DNA from: Bacteroidota bacterium
Lineage (GTDB): Bacteria; Bacteroidota; Bacteroidia; Flavobacteriales; Flavobacteriaceae
NCBI GenBank assembly: GCA_023393485.1
Contig: JAEWLD010000093.1
Coordinates: 1 to 6,687 of the forward strand
Direction of reading: 5' to 3'
Length of the DNA: 6,687 nucleotides
The position numbers and the translations under genes were made by a program. The notes below the pieces were generated by a model, which made no database searches, was not told the origin of the DNA, and saw nothing but the letters and a program-made list of their open reading frames with translations. Shown here one piece after another: positions 1 to 6,485 of the stretch. Position 1 is the stretch's first letter. Every line of letters starts with the position of its first letter.

Positions 1-453
1 GTGTAGGAAAGCGCGCAGGGTTTCAAGAATGGCGGCAACGCCCGAACCGTCGTCCGACGCGCCATTTGATGAGGAATGCGGCGCGCTGTCATAATGTGAC
101 AACAGGACAAGAGCTTTGCTGTTATGACTGCCTTTGATGCGCGCCATAATGTTTTTGGAGTGGACGAGATTGCCCCATCCGGTCAGCGTTGTGCCGTCTT
201 CAACTATTGTTTCAAGGCCCAGTGCTTTGAGTTGCGCGATGAGGTAATCGGCTACTTTTTGATGATTTTCAGATCCGACGAAGTGCGGTGCTTTGGCGAT
301 TTCGGTGACATGTTCCATCGCATGCTTTGTTGAAAATTCGGCTAGCGGCGCGTCGTCGGTCGAGACAAATCGCGGCATCATCGTAAAGAAAACCCAGCAG
401 ATGACCGCTATGATGAGTAGGGAAGCAATTACGGTGTGCTGGTTTTTCTTCAT
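1..453 (-). CDS. M28-family zinc peptidase, membrane-anchored, N-terminal part only
   Basis: This reading frame starts at an ATG at 453-451 and stays open to the left edge, giving 151 residues with the C-terminus missing. Residues about 8-27 form one hydrophobic membrane segment after a short basic N-terminus (MKKNQ), so the catalytic part should lie outside the cytoplasm. A region around residues 57-75 (PHFVGSENH, then DYLIAQL) is the usual M28 lead-in. Residues 115-124 carry the HxD motif (LSHYDS: His120 as zinc ligand, Asp122 as its catalytic partner), and residues 134-138 read DDGSG, whose first Asp should bridge the two zinc ions. These motifs define co-catalytic zinc aminopeptidases of family M28. 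The N-terminal anchor and the spacing resemble the long ERMP1/Fxna-like members, which continue into several more membrane helices; that part is outside the window, so the subgroup is an inference. The gene follows the zinc-ribbon gene after 12 bases and probably shares its transcript. Substrate unknown. Confidence 0.9.
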   Translation of the reverse strand, partial: MKKNQHTVIASLLIIAVICWVFFTMMPRFVSTDDAPLAEFSTKHAMEHVTEIAKAPHFVGSENHQKVADYLIAQLKALGLETIVEDGTTLTGWGNLVHSKNIMARIKGSHNSKALVLLSHYDSAPHSSSNGASDDGSGVAAILETLRAFLH

Positions 454-465
454 GTAGTGAAAAGG

Positions 466-816
466 CTAGGGTTCTTTTCTGACTAAAATGTAAAAATCAT
501 TATCCAACTGCATGTATCCTTGATCGTAGAGGAAATAATAGGTATTTCCGTTTCGGCTTTGCCGGATGTTGGTAAAATACTCGAAATCGAATCCTTTTCC
601 GGCGAGTTTCGTTCGAGAGGTCTTTGTTTTTCCGTCGGCATTCAGCGTGGAGAGAATCCTATAATTCCGGCGCAACCGGTTATTGACATTGCGCATGAAA
701 TTATTGCTGTCCTTGTTGATTTTGTTGTTGTAAGCATTACGGCAGCCGTCACTGCAAAACTTTTTGTCTTCACGGCCGACGATTTTTTCGGAACATTCTA
801 AACAGGCTTTTAACAT
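466..816 (-). CDS. Small zinc-ribbon protein, conserved in Bacteroidota, function unknown
   Basis: The protein has 116 residues if translation starts at the ATG at 816-814. Near the N-terminus are four cysteines, CLEC at 5-8 and CSDGC at 21-25, spaced CxxC-x12-CxxxC as in a treble-clef or zinc-ribbon knuckle. A basic, Asn-rich segment follows (about 26-60, with NNRLRRNYR), then a conserved-looking C-terminal half with KGFDFEYFTNI and YYFLYDQGY. I recall close relatives of this length in flavobacteria, but no member with a known role. The zinc knuckle plus basic stretch would suit nucleic-acid or ribosome contact; this is inference. I chose the internal start because the frame can be extended to 897 only by translating through a good promoter and an operator-like palindrome, and because related proteins begin just before the first CxxC. 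No Shine-Dalgarno is visible, which is normal here. It is probably the first gene of a two-gene unit with the M28 peptidase. Confidence 0.85.
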   Translation of the reverse strand: MLKACLECSEKIVGREDKKFCSDGCRNAYNNKINKDSNNFMRNVNNRLRRNYRILSTLNADGKTKTSRTKLAGKGFDFEYFTNIRQSRNGNTYYFLYDQGYMQLDNDFYILVRKEP

Positions 817-838
817 CACTATATGGCTTATATAAAGC

Positions 839-867
839 CAAATATAGAAAAACATTTCCATTTGCAA
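839..867 (-). promoter_or_regulatory. Bacteroidota-type promoter for the zinc-ribbon/M28 unit
   Basis: On the minus strand a TATATTTG element (846-839) matches the TAnnTTTG -7 consensus of Bacteroidota exactly. A TTG (867-865) lies 18 bases upstream, a plausible -33 element within the usual spacing. Transcription would start near 833, leaving a leader of under 20 bases before the ATG at 816. A 6-bp inverted repeat, TGGCTT/AAGCCA (824-829 and 835-840), spans the predicted start site. Confidence 0.65.
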
Positions 868-878
868 GCGTTTGCAAA
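861..878. promoter_or_regulatory. LacI/GalR-type operator-like palindrome
   Basis: The 18-base element TTTGCAAGCGTTTGCAAA is symmetric about a central CG step, with only one mismatched pair (G868 against T871). Arms TTTGCAA and TTGCAAA are perfect. A central CG flanked by A/T-rich arms is the hallmark of LacI/GalR-family operators. It covers the presumed -33 element of the zinc-ribbon/M28 promoter, a position suited to repression. It lies about 120 bases upstream of the divergent ssb start, so control of ssb is also possible. No regulator gene is in the window. Confidence 0.5.
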
Positions 879-995
879 TAATTACAACCGAAATCAAACG
901 TTTAATTACCGACTAATCAGTTGGTGTGTTTGCAGTTTTGTCGGGCTGATTGAGTTCGGCAAAAAAAGTATAAACCATTTAAATTATTACACGCC

Positions 996-1328
996 ATGAA
1001 TGCACTGAGAAACAAAGTTCAACTGATCGGAAATCTTGGAAATGATCCCGAAATCGTAACAACCGAATCGGGTAAAAAGCGCGCAAAGCTCACTATTGCA
1101 ACAAACGAAACCTACAAAAATGAGAGCGGCGAAAAAATCACCGATACGCAATGGCATAATGTCATTGCCTGGGGACATACAGCGGAGATCATAGAAAAAT
1201 ATGTTACAAAGGGAACGCAAATCGCTGTTGAAGGAAAACTGACCCACCGTTCATATGAAGACAAAAACGGCGAAAAGAAATACTTCACAGAAGTTGTCGC
1301 CAACGAGCTACTTCTTTTGGGAAAGTGA
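996..1328 (+). CDS. ssb: Single-stranded DNA-binding protein, short form without acidic tail
   Basis: This 110-residue protein is a single bacterial SSB OB-fold. Residues 6-20 (NKVQLIGNLGNDPEI) form the conserved first strands, residues 52-60 (QWHNVIAWG) hold the aromatic DNA-stacking region, and residues 73-90 (GTQIAVEGKL followed by the HRSYEDK turn) complete the barrel. It binds ssDNA in replication, repair or recombination. It ends in ELLLLGK right after the OB-fold, so it lacks both the disordered linker and the acidic DDIPF-like tip with which the main bacterial SSB (about 150-180 residues) recruits partner proteins. Flavobacteria commonly carry such a short paralogue beside a full-length ssb, so this is probably the accessory copy. 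The ATG at 996 fits family starts; no Shine-Dalgarno is seen and no convincing TAnnTTTG element precedes it. The gene stands alone, divergent from the zinc-ribbon gene and convergent with the metG operon. Confidence 0.93.
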   Translation: MNALRNKVQLIGNLGNDPEIVTTESGKKRAKLTIATNETYKNESGEKITDTQWHNVIAWGHTAEIIEKYVTKGTQIAVEGKLTHRSYEDKNGEKKYFTEVVANELLLLGK

Positions 1329-1474
1329 CATCGGACTAATCCGAGCTGACAAAAAGGGCATTGGATGTTGCCAACATTGAGACCGGCGATAATCGCAGAA
1401 AGTTGCAAACGCTTAACGTTACGCGATTTATTTTCCGGTCCGATAGCGGCAGAAATCAGCAATGGTCGACGCCC
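1329..1474. other. Convergent spacer with several small palindromes
   Basis: These 146 bases separate the 3' ends of ssb (plus) and the CatA-like gene (minus). No gene is evident. Several short inverted repeats are present: TCGGA-ctaa-TCCGA (1331-1344), ATGTTG-c-CAACAT (1365-1377), GCGAT-a-ATCGC (1386-1396) and TAACGTTA (1414-1421). Longer-range pairs are ATCGGAC/GTCCGAT (1330-1336 with 1438-1444) and GACCGG/CCGGTC (1381-1386 with 1435-1440). None is followed by a clear T-run on either strand, so no intrinsic terminator is called, although transcription from both sides should end here. Confidence 0.4.
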
Positions 1475-2101
1475 TCAGCGGTTTAGCGCAGCCTGTAAAT
1501 TTTCAAAAAACTCGCCGACATGGTAGCCGTCCATTAGCCCGTGGTGGACATGGACTGATACTGGAAATGTTTTTTTGCCATTGGCATCGGTTGTCATTTT
1601 ACCGATAGAAATTTTCGGGCAACTATCGGCATTTGAATAGCTGCGGGCATGCGAAAGTGAAGTGAAGTCAATCCAGGGCAATGCCGAAAAATGAATGATG
1701 TTTTCGTCAAACTTTCGGGTAAAGAGCCCGGGCGTTGTCCGAACACGCTCGATTTCAGTTTTTGCGATTCGCGCAAATGTGTTGATATCCGGATCGAATT
1801 CAACCAATGAAAATGCAAACGAACCGTCTTCGCGGCTGATTGTCGGCGAAGCGTCTATGCGGTCCCAAATTTCGACAATGTCGCCCGAAATCCGGTATCG
1901 GAAAGGTTCGATCGCATTGACCGTTGCGAGTACTTTATGAAGATAGAATACGAAAAACGGGGTGTCGAGTGCTTTGGCGGTATCGTATGCTTTGGTACAG
2001 TCAATGGTTGCAGTGGCGCCAAAGAATGGTTCATTAAATTGTCGGAAGAAATAGAAATGATCCTTTCTCGGCCATTGCCCGATGTCTAAGACCGCCTTCA
2101 T
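1475..2101 (-). CDS. CatA-like (chloramphenicol acetyltransferase family) O-acetyltransferase
   Basis: The 208 residues match the length and motif order of the trimeric type-A chloramphenicol acetyltransferase fold, which moves acetyl from acetyl-CoA to a hydroxyl. The start, MKAVLDIGQWPRKDHF, matches the family's N-terminal IDxxxWxRKxHF pattern. Residues 139-148 (SALPWIDFTS) correspond to the PWxxFTS substrate-pocket segment, PKISIGK (162-168) to the family's P-x-x-TMGK stretch, and HHGLMDGYHVG (186-196) to the catalytic HHxxxDG motif with His187 as general base and Asp191 as its structural partner. All key residues are intact. The ATG overlaps the stop of the HAD gene in ATGA, so translation is coupled, and the gene is last in the metG operon. 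Its fixed place behind housekeeping genes with no mobile element nearby suggests a native enzyme; whether it acts on chloramphenicol or another acceptor cannot be read from the sequence. Confidence 0.85.
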   Translation of the reverse strand: MKAVLDIGQWPRKDHFYFFRQFNEPFFGATATIDCTKAYDTAKALDTPFFVFYLHKVLATVNAIEPFRYRISGDIVEIWDRIDASPTISREDGSFAFSLVEFDPDINTFARIAKTEIERVRTTPGLFTRKFDENIIHFSALPWIDFTSLSHARSYSNADSCPKISIGKMTTDANGKKTFPVSVHVHHGLMDGYHVGEFFENLQAALNR

Positions 2102-2793
2102 TGGAATAGCGAAAGAACGTCCGAAATACTTTCAAAATCCCTGAAGTTTTCGTGTTCTACATTATAGTCGATCCTTTCATGTGCCCACGTCGTGTGAAAC
2201 GGAATATGAATCGCATACGCGCCAATGCCAAGGACGGGCAGAACATCAGATTTGAGTGAATTGCCGATCATCACGAATTCCGACGGCTTAACGTCCAGCC
2301 TTTTTACAAGGTCTGAATAATCTTTTTCCTGTTTGTCAGACATGACCTCAATGTGGTGAAAATACCCGCCGAGCCCTGAATTATGAAGTTTTCGGCGTTG
2401 GTCGAGCAAATCGCCTTTCGTTGCAACGACGAGTTTATATCGGCCTTTGAGCGATTCGAGCGTTTCCTCGACACCATCGATAAGTTCAATTGGCTTTTCC
2501 AGCAGTTCTTTGCCGTATTGTATGATTTTTTCGACAACTTCGTTACTGATGGTATTGTTCGAGATTCTCAGCGCGGCTTCTATCATTGAAAGGATATACC
2601 CTTTGATTCCGTAGCCGTAAAGCCTGAGGTTTGCGATTTCGGTCTTAAACAATTCTTGTGATAGCGTATGACGCGACAGGTAAGGCGCCAATAGCTCGCA
2701 GAACTTGTCCTCGGTTTCCTGAAAGTATGGCTCGTTGACCCAAAGCGTATCGTCGGCATCAAAAGCGATCACCGAAATGGCGGATTTAATCAT
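2098..2793 (-). CDS. HAD-superfamily hydrolase, probable phosphatase
   Basis: This 231-residue soluble protein carries the HAD motifs in order. Motif I is FDADDTLW (11-18), with Asp12 as nucleophile and Asp14 as acid/base; having Asp at the second position favours a phosphatase. Motif II is the threonine in VVATKGD (residue 125). A lysine near residue 157 (EKDY) is the probable motif III. Motif IV is GNSLKSD (177-183), where Asp183 should hold magnesium and Asn178 stands where many relatives have Asp. Residues about 20-105 form a helical cap between motifs I and II, as in C1-cap enzymes such as phosphoglycolate phosphatases and YjjG-type nucleotidases. The substrate is not deducible. The gene overlaps its upstream neighbour by 8 bases (that gene's TAA is at 2788-2786) and the CatA-like gene by 4. 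An AAGGAA stretch just before the ATG is one of the few Shine-Dalgarno-like sequences in the window. Confidence 0.87.
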   Translation of the reverse strand: MIKSAISVIAFDADDTLWVNEPYFQETEDKFCELLAPYLSRHTLSQELFKTEIANLRLYGYGIKGYILSMIEAALRISNNTISNEVVEKIIQYGKELLEKPIELIDGVEETLESLKGRYKLVVATKGDLLDQRRKLHNSGLGGYFHHIEVMSDKQEKDYSDLVKRLDVKPSEFVMIGNSLKSDVLPVLGIGAYAIHIPFHTTWAHERIDYNVEHENFRDFESISDVLSLFQ

Positions 2794-4204
2794 TGAATTT
2801 CCTTATTTGATAGGTTTTGTTGCCAGTGTCGTAATACCCAAGATAGTAGCTGCCGTTGAATTTAAATAACGTTTCAGATTCGCGCTTTTTATTATCTTCA
2901 AGGAAAAGCTTTATTTTGTCAAATGCCAGCGCTTTTACGGCGCCATTGACATGTTTGCCTTCTTTGTCGAAAAGAGAATTGATATAAACCACTTTGCGGT
3001 TGTCATAAGCATTGAAGTTATCCATTGTCGGATTCGAAATTGCGACGGCGATCAGCGCGCCTGCCAAGCCAAACATACCGCCGGCAAGCATTGCGCCCGA
3101 ACTTGTTTGCAGATCTGATACGCAACCGATTGTCGTCATGTAATTTCCGCCAAGTTTGTAGACGGAAATGCCCATGTTCATATTGTTGATTTTGCGGATG
3201 AATTGCGATGTGTTATCCAGGACGCGCGTATGGTTTGAGCCATCGTTTTCCTGGATGATATCGGTATTCTTGAAATCCATCGGCGCATTGCCCATTGTCA
3301 TGTATTCCTTAATCAGTTTATCATTAAGGTCTTTGATGGTCAAAATCAGTTTTTCGGAAGAAAGTTTAACTTGAAAAAGTTTGTCGTCCATAAGGAATGA
3401 CGCCGAATTCAGATCATAGCGTGTCCCAAACGACATATATGGCTTTTTGATGAATTTTTCGATCGCGGTGAAATTTTTTAAATCGACGATCACCATTTGG
3501 GTGTAATCGAAATTGCGGTCAAAGGTCATCGTCAGCGTATTGTTCGAAACATACATTTTGCTTTTGGCAGAGCTCGTCACGAGCGACGTCGGGCTTTCGG
3601 GATAAATATGGACCATCGTCTGGCCGTTGCCGAAAAAGTCCGAAAAAGTCGTTCGCTGGTATTCGACCGTAAAAAAATGGAAGCCTGTAAGTTCAAGCGT
3701 CTTGTCTTCTTTCGAGCCATCGGGCTTGAACGTGTAGAGTTTGAGCGTATTGCTGTTTTTGAGAATGGTCAGGATATAGAAGTGTCCACCTTCAGAGAAT
3801 TCCTGAATCAAGCGCTCGCCTTTATATGGCAGGCTGAAACTATTGGTGACAGCAGCATGCTTGCCGAAGTCAAACAGTTGCGTATAGATTTCCTGGCCAT
3901 CTTTCGACGCCCAGAATAGACGATAGCCGGATTCGCCGTGATTGTAGCCAATCATATTGGTGTATTTCTGATCGGGCCTGTCAACCGACATCGAATCAAT
4001 GATTTTCATGTCTGGCCCGAGCCTCATCACATTGACGCGGCTTTTGTCGCTAATGAACAATTGGACTTGATTTGCCGTCGAATCGACAATCTGGAATACG
4101 TCCCGGTCTTTTTTTAATGCCATCGGAAAGCCGGCAACGAATTCCTGGCAAAAAGCCTCAATTGAACACAACGATAAAAATAAGAGTAGGGATTTTCTAA
4201 ACAT
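2786..4204 (-). CDS. Secreted protein of unknown function with a glycine-rich hydrophobic segment
   Basis: I do not recognise a family for this 472-residue protein. It begins with a signal peptide (basic MFRK, hydrophobic 5-14, end near AFCQ at 17-20), so it should be exported to the periplasm or outer membrane. Cys19 is preceded by Glu-Ala-Phe, which is not a lipobox, so a lipoprotein is unlikely. The body, about 25-360, is rich in beta-strand-like, aromatic repeats of the type 'LKLYTFKPDGS' and 'MVIVDLKNF', compatible with a beta-propeller-like fold; this is inference. Residues 369-389 form a sudden hydrophobic, Gly/Ala-rich stretch (SSGAMLAGGMFGLAGALI and onward) resembling a glycine-zipper membrane segment. 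The C-terminus (400-472) returns to soluble, strand-like sequence ending YYDTGNKTYQIRKFND. Its ATG follows directly on the metG stop with no gap (TAAATG), so its translation is probably coupled to metG. The protein overlaps the HAD start by 8 bases. Confidence 0.8.
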   Translation of the reverse strand: MFRKSLLLFLSLCSIEAFCQEFVAGFPMALKKDRDVFQIVDSTANQVQLFISDKSRVNVMRLGPDMKIIDSMSVDRPDQKYTNMIGYNHGESGYRLFWASKDGQEIYTQLFDFGKHAAVTNSFSLPYKGERLIQEFSEGGHFYILTILKNSNTLKLYTFKPDGSKEDKTLELTGFHFFTVEYQRTTFSDFFGNGQTMVHIYPESPTSLVTSSAKSKMYVSNNTLTMTFDRNFDYTQMVIVDLKNFTAIEKFIKKPYMSFGTRYDLNSASFLMDDKLFQVKLSSEKLILTIKDLNDKLIKEYMTMGNAPMDFKNTDIIQENDGSNHTRVLDNTSQFIRKINNMNMGISVYKLGGNYMTTIGCVSDLQTSSGAMLAGGMFGLAGALIAVAISNPTMDNFNAYDNRKVVYINSLFDKEGKHVNGAVKALAFDKIKLFLEDNKKRESETLFKFNGSYYLGYYDTGNKTYQIRKFND

Positions 4205-6271
4205 TTAGCTAATGGTTTCGCCGTCGTTTACATCGGCATCAGGATTTACGAAAACGAGTTTTCCATCTGGATTATTTGTCATTAGGATCATGCCGTGGCT
4301 TTCAACACCGCGCAAATTCCTTGGCGCGAGATTCGCCAGGACAGTAACTTTCCGACCAATGATTTCTTCGGGCGAAAAGCTTTCCGCAATTCCCGATACG
4401 ATTGTGCGCACGTCAATTCCAGTATCGACTTTCAGCACCAAAAGTTTGTTCGCTTTGGGCATTTTTTCGGCTTCGAGTATGGTTCCGACACGCAAATCCA
4501 TTTTCGAAAAATCGTCGTATTGTATCACTTCTTTTTGTGCTTCCACTTTTTTGTTGTCGTTTTGGTTTGCGGTTTTAGTCGCCTCGAGTTTATCTATTTG
4601 CCTTTGGATTTGCTCGTCCTCAATTTTGGTGAAAAGCAATTCGGCCTGCCCGATTTTTGTGCCCTGAGATAAAATCGTTTGCGGTTTGGCCACTTCATTC
4701 CAGTCGCTCACCTCGGCAGGGCTCGGATGGATATCGAGCATACTCCGCAATTTTTGCGATGTGAACGGCAAAAACGGCTCACTTAAAACTGCGAGCGCCG
4801 TTGCAATCTGGAGCGCAATGAACATTTGTGTCTTCACGCGTTCGGGATTTTCCTTGATGAGTTTCCAGGGCTCTTCGTCGGCGAGATATTTATTGCCAAG
4901 GCGTGCCAAATTCATCAGTTCGCCGAGCGCTTCGCGGAAACGGTAACGTTCTATGGAACTCGCGATTACGTTTGGATAAGCGCGCATTTCGGCCAAAGTC
5001 TGCTCATCGACGTCGTTAAAAGCGTTTGGCGCAGGAACAATTCCGTCGTAATATTTATTTGTCAGGACAACGACGCGGTTGATGAAGTTGCCAAAAATCG
5101 CAACGAGTTCATTGTTGTTTCGCGCCTGGAAATCCTTCCACGTAAAATCGTTGTCTTTGGTTTCGGGCGCATTCGCCGTCAATGCATAACGCAGAACATC
5201 CTGTTGGCCAGGAAATTCCTCAAGATATTCGTGAAGCCATACCGCCCAGTTTTTAGATGTCGAGAGTTTGTTGCCTTCGAGGTTCAAAAATTCATTTGCG
5301 GGTACATTGTCAGGCAAAATGTAACTGCCTTCGGCTTTTAGCATCACCGGAAAAATGATACAATGAAAAACGATGTTGTCTTTTCCTATAAAATGCACGA
5401 GTTTGGTATCATCGCTTTTCCAGTATGGCTGCCAGTCTTTACCTTCGCGCGCAGCCCATTCTTTTGTTGAAGAGATGTAGCCGATCGGCGCATCGAACCA
5501 AACATATAACTTTTTGCCTTCGGCTCCTTCAACCGGAACGTCGATTCCCCAGTCCAGATCCCGGGTTACGGCGCGCGGTTCAAGGCCGCCATCGATCCAG
5601 GATTTTACTTGCCCGTAAACGTTTGGTTTCCAATCTTTGGCGTGGCCTTCTAAAATCCATTCGCGCAAAAATGCGTCGTATCGGTTCAATGGCAAAAACC
5701 AGTGTTTTGTTTCACGAACCACAGGCGTTTCACCGGTAATCGTCGATTTTGGATTGATCAGGTCGGTTGCATTTAGCGTCGAGCCGCAGTTCTCACATTG
5801 GTCGCCGTAAGCTTCGGGGTTGCCGCATTTCGGGCAGGTTCCGATGACAAAACGGTCGGCGAGGAATTGTGCCGCTTTTTCATCATATAGTTGTTCGGTA
5901 ATTTCTTCGATGAACTTGCCGTCGTCATAGAGTTTTCGGAAAAATCCAGATGCCGTATCATGGTGGATTTTGGCGGAAGTACGCGAGTAATTGTCGAATG
6001 AAATACCAAAATCCTTAAATGACTTGCGGATAATCCCGTCGTATTTGTCAATGACTTCTTGCGGCGTGATGCCTTCCTTTTTGGCTTTCATTGAGATCGC
6101 GACGCCGTGTTCGTCGCTGCCGCAGATAAATGCGACATCGCGCCCAAGCCCGCGCAGATAACGTGAATAAATATCGGACGGAATATAAACGCCCGCCAAA
6201 TGCCCGATGTGGATTGGACCATTCGTGTATGGTAAAGCGGCTGTAACCGTGTATCTTTTTGGATGTTGCAT
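4205..6271 (-). CDS. metG: Methionine--tRNA ligase with C-terminal tRNA-binding domain
   Basis: The enzyme charges tRNA-Met with methionine in the cytoplasm, for both initiation and elongation. The 688 residues are complete and near the usual length of about 675-690. The class I Rossmann domain carries the HIGH motif at 21-24 (after PYTNGPI) and the GSDEHG methionine/adenylate region at 51-56. The connective insert has a two-knuckle zinc site, CPKC (146-149) and CENC (159-162). The KMSKS loop appears as KLSTS (335-339, in [11 protein letters not shown]), a variant I know from this phylum. The helical anticodon domain follows (about 365-545), then a charged, probably coiled linker (548-584), then a Trbp111/EMAP-type OB-fold domain (585-688, with [11 protein letters not shown] and [10 protein letters not shown]), which dimerises the enzyme and holds tRNA. 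The ATG at 6271 fits family starts and lies 18 bases past a -7 promoter element. It is the first gene of a tightly packed four-gene operon. Confidence 0.98.
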   Translation of the reverse strand: MQHPKRYTVTAALPYTNGPIHIGHLAGVYIPSDIYSRYLRGLGRDVAFICGSDEHGVAISMKAKKEGITPQEVIDKYDGIIRKSFKDFGISFDNYSRTSAKIHHDTASGFFRKLYDDGKFIEEITEQLYDEKAAQFLADRFVIGTCPKCGNPEAYGDQCENCGSTLNATDLINPKSTITGETPVVRETKHWFLPLNRYDAFLREWILEGHAKDWKPNVYGQVKSWIDGGLEPRAVTRDLDWGIDVPVEGAEGKKLYVWFDAPIGYISSTKEWAAREGKDWQPYWKSDDTKLVHFIGKDNIVFHCIIFPVMLKAEGSYILPDNVPANEFLNLEGNKLSTSKNWAVWLHEYLEEFPGQQDVLRYALTANAPETKDNDFTWKDFQARNNNELVAIFGNFINRVVVLTNKYYDGIVPAPNAFNDVDEQTLAEMRAYPNVIASSIERYRFREALGELMNLARLGNKYLADEEPWKLIKENPERVKTQMFIALQIATALAVLSEPFLPFTSQKLRSMLDIHPSPAEVSDWNEVAKPQTILSQGTKIGQAELLFTKIEDEQIQRQIDKLEATKTANQNDNKKVEAQKEVIQYDDFSKMDLRVGTILEAEKMPKANKLLVLKVDTGIDVRTIVSGIAESFSPEEIIGRKVTVLANLAPRNLRGVESHGMILMTNNPDGKLVFVNPDADVNDGETIS

Positions 6272-6288
6272 AGAAACGAAATAGGTGG

Positions 6289-6296
6289 CAAAAGTA
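6289..6296 (-). promoter_or_regulatory. -7 element of the metG operon promoter
   Basis: On the minus strand TACTTTTG matches the Bacteroidota TAnnTTTG consensus exactly, 17 bases upstream of the metG ATG. A start site about six bases further on would leave a leader of only 10-15 bases, with no room for a T-box or other long leader. I find no TTG -33 element at the usual distance; upstream is an A-rich tract (CCAAAAAAACTCAAAAC). Confidence 0.55.
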
Positions 6297-6352
6297 CGAT
6301 AAAGTTTTGAGTTTTTTTGGTGTTGGCTACGGCTGTCTGGGTCATATTTGCC

Positions 6353-6385
6353 AAACCTTGCAGGTTTTGAAAACCTGCAAGGTTT
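6353..6385. repeat. Perfect 33-bp nested palindrome, REP-like
   Basis: Arms of 16 bases, AAACCTTGCAGGTTTT (6353-6368) and its exact reverse complement (6370-6385), flank one central G. Each half is itself self-complementary: AAACCT-TGC-AGGTTT (6353-6367) and AAACCT-GCA-AGGTTT (6371-6385). The element can therefore form one long cruciform or two adjacent 6-bp hairpins. It lies upstream of both divergent promoters (metG to the left, the secreted-protein gene to the right), so it does not sit at the 3' end of any gene seen here. From memory, palindromes built on this AACCTGCAAGGTT core recur between genes in flavobacterial genomes, which would make it a dispersed REP/MITE-like element; this is not checked. 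Confidence 0.7.
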
Positions 6386-6485
6386 ACAAAAACGGCTTCC
6401 ATTTCAATCCACGACAAACGCCACGCGCTGCGGAAGCAATCAACTGTTAAAAACAACGTGAACATCTACGGGAAAACCGCAAAGC

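Noticed and set aside
335..453. Possible frameshift or degeneration in the M28 gene because it is cut at the left edge.
   Set aside because: The frame is continuous from the ATG to base 1 with intact metal-site motifs; the truncation is only the window boundary.
466..897. Longer 143-residue version of the zinc-ribbon protein starting at 897.
   Set aside because: It would translate through a good promoter and the operator-like palindrome, and its extra 27 residues are unlike the family, which starts just before the first CxxC.
950..976. Possible ssb promoter: TTG at 950-952 and TATAAACC at 969-976.
   Set aside because: The -7 candidate lacks the TTTG half of TAnnTTTG, so the match is too weak to call.
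1331..1344. Hairpin TCGGA-ctaa-TCCGA directly after the ssb stop as an intrinsic terminator.
   Set aside because: The stem is only 5 bp and is followed by GCTGACAAAAAG rather than a T-run.
1112..1462. Minus-strand frame of 116 codons covering most of ssb and the spacer, which might have been another operon gene.
   Set aside because: Most of it is antisense to clear ssb coding sequence, it is rich in Ser, Cys and Phe, and it matches nothing recognisable.
3497..3919. Open frame of 140 codons on the plus strand antisense to the secreted unknown protein.
   Set aside because: The minus-strand gene has a signal peptide and tight operon spacing; the plus frame has an implausible composition rich in Arg and Phe and is a shadow.
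4140..4160. Cys19 of the secreted unknown protein as a lipoprotein acylation site.
   Set aside because: The preceding residues Glu-Ala-Phe do not fit a lipobox; a small residue is needed just before the cysteine.
4826..5341. Open frame of 171 codons on the plus strand inside metG, plus others at 4212-4667, 4295-4672 and 5425-5739.
   Set aside because: They lie antisense to the highly conserved metG coding sequence, carry no recognisable motif and have no promoter or neighbour support.
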